From contig NZ_FORY01000003.1 of the NCBI RefSeq assembly GCF_900114135.1, positions 248,001 through 312,000 on the forward strand: a stretch of DNA of 64,000 nucleotides, written 5' to 3'. The notes beneath the pieces were generated by a model. That model saw only the letters and a list, made by a program, of their open reading frames with translations. It was not told the DNA's origin and made no database searches. The first letter of the stretch is position 1; every line of letters begins with the position of its first letter. Below, in pieces: positions 63,545-64,000 of the stretch. A program made the translations under genes and the position numbers. The stretch comes from Celeribacter halophilus (lineage in GTDB: Bacteria; Pseudomonadota; Alphaproteobacteria; Rhodobacterales; Rhodobacteraceae).

Positions 63545-64000
63545 ATGGAGAGAAAAAGTTCAGTAGAAAAAGTAGCACTTATCACCGCCGGAGGAAGCGG
63601 CATGGGCGCAGAGGCGGCCCGTCGATTGGCTGCAGATGGCTTTAAGTTGGGTGTTCTGTCGTCTTCAGGGAAAGGCGAGGCGCTTGGGGTCGAGTTAGGC
63701 GGGTTCGGCGTCACGGGGTCCAATACCAACCCCGATGACCTCTCTGCCTTGGTTCAAGGAGCGGTGGACCGTTGGGGGCGTGTGGATGTGTTGGTCAATT
63801 CCGCAGGTCATGGACCCAAAGGGCCGGTGCTGGATATTTCGGATGAGGATTGGCATAGGGGCATGGACGTGTATTTGATGAACGTTATTCGCCCGACGCG
63901 CTTGGTGACGCCCGTCATGCAAGCACAGGGCGGTGGCGCGATCATCAACATTTCGACATTTGCGGCCTTTGAACCCGATCCGTTGTTTCCGACCTCTGGC
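63545..64000 (+). CDS. Short-chain dehydrogenase/reductase, 5' part (cut by window end)
   Basis: The first 152 codons of an SDR run off the window without a stop. The cofactor-binding ITAGGSGMGAEAARRLA and the VLVNSAGHG (NAG-like) motif are visible, followed by VYLMNVIRPTRL. The catalytic YxxxK lies beyond the window. The start is ATG 63545 with a weak site; it is divergent from the LysR gene. Confidence 0.85.
   Translation, partial: MERKSSVEKVALITAGGSGMGAEAARRLAADGFKLGVLSSSGKGEALGVELGGFGVTGSNTNPDDLSALVQGAVDRWGRVDVLVNSAGHGPKGPVLDISDEDWHRGMDVYLMNVIRPTRLVTPVMQAQGGGAIINISTFAAFEPDPLFPTSG

Overview
The window is G+C-rich, gene-dense alphaproteobacterial chromosome, most probably from a marine Rhodobacterales (Roseobacter-group) bacterium. 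This is inferred from the UehABC/EnuR-type ectoine utilization genes, the N-type Na+ ATPase operon, an FnrL-like box, and tight ATGA-coupled operons. No insertion sequence, prophage, rRNA operon or CRISPR array was seen.

Layout. 1-2000: 3' end of lon, an HU-like gene, and tRNA-Val(CAC) with its promoter and terminator. 2004-6251: a very large membrane-anchored PAS/GGDEF/EAL protein. 6530-17035 (minus): an 11-gene operon with a polar amino-acid ABC importer, class III aminotransferase, two-subunit CoA-transferase, thiolase, two M20 hydrolases and a Bsr-type racemase, with a divergent LysR regulator. 18166-25544: a complete-looking 'GAK' cassette (CofD-related protein, APH-like kinase, ATP-grasp, HprK-related kinase B, histidine phosphatase, PPP-like phosphatase, amphi-Trp protein). 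Its biochemistry is, as far as I know, undetermined. 25926-32487: the complete nine-gene N-ATPase operon atpDCQRBEFAG, with Na+-ligand residues visible in the c subunit.

32594-44570: an ectoine utilization locus. atf, ssd and asnC are on the minus strand. eutD/doeA, an ArgE-like deacetylase, a GntR regulator, enuR, uehABC and usp are on the plus strand. The 5-hydroxyectoine genes eutABC and a classical eutE are not in the locus. 44770-46055: a CbpA/CbpM chaperone pair. 46175-49009 (minus): ilvB, a small lipoprotein gene and ilvN, behind a classical attenuator with an Ile-Ile-Val-Leu-Val leader peptide. 49191-50482: modE-like and modA genes without modBC. 50486-54805: a YbjN-like secreted protein, a tandem SpoIIAA-like protein next to an FNR-type box, a P1B ATPase and arsH. 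55040-60122: IclR regulator, succinate-semialdehyde dehydrogenase, iron-type alcohol dehydrogenase and a permease, which looks like a 4-hydroxybutyrate/succinate-semialdehyde unit. 60414-64000: a small membrane protein, YaeQ, a scar with remnants of an efflux transporter and probably a TetR regulator, a GcvA-like LysR gene and the start of an SDR gene.

The most notable points are the GAK cassette beside the Na+ ATPase operon, two unrelated genes preceded by 11-bp-phased hexamer arrays, the ilv attenuator, and the rearranged ectoine cluster. Function calls rest on recognised motifs and remembered family features; no database search was run.
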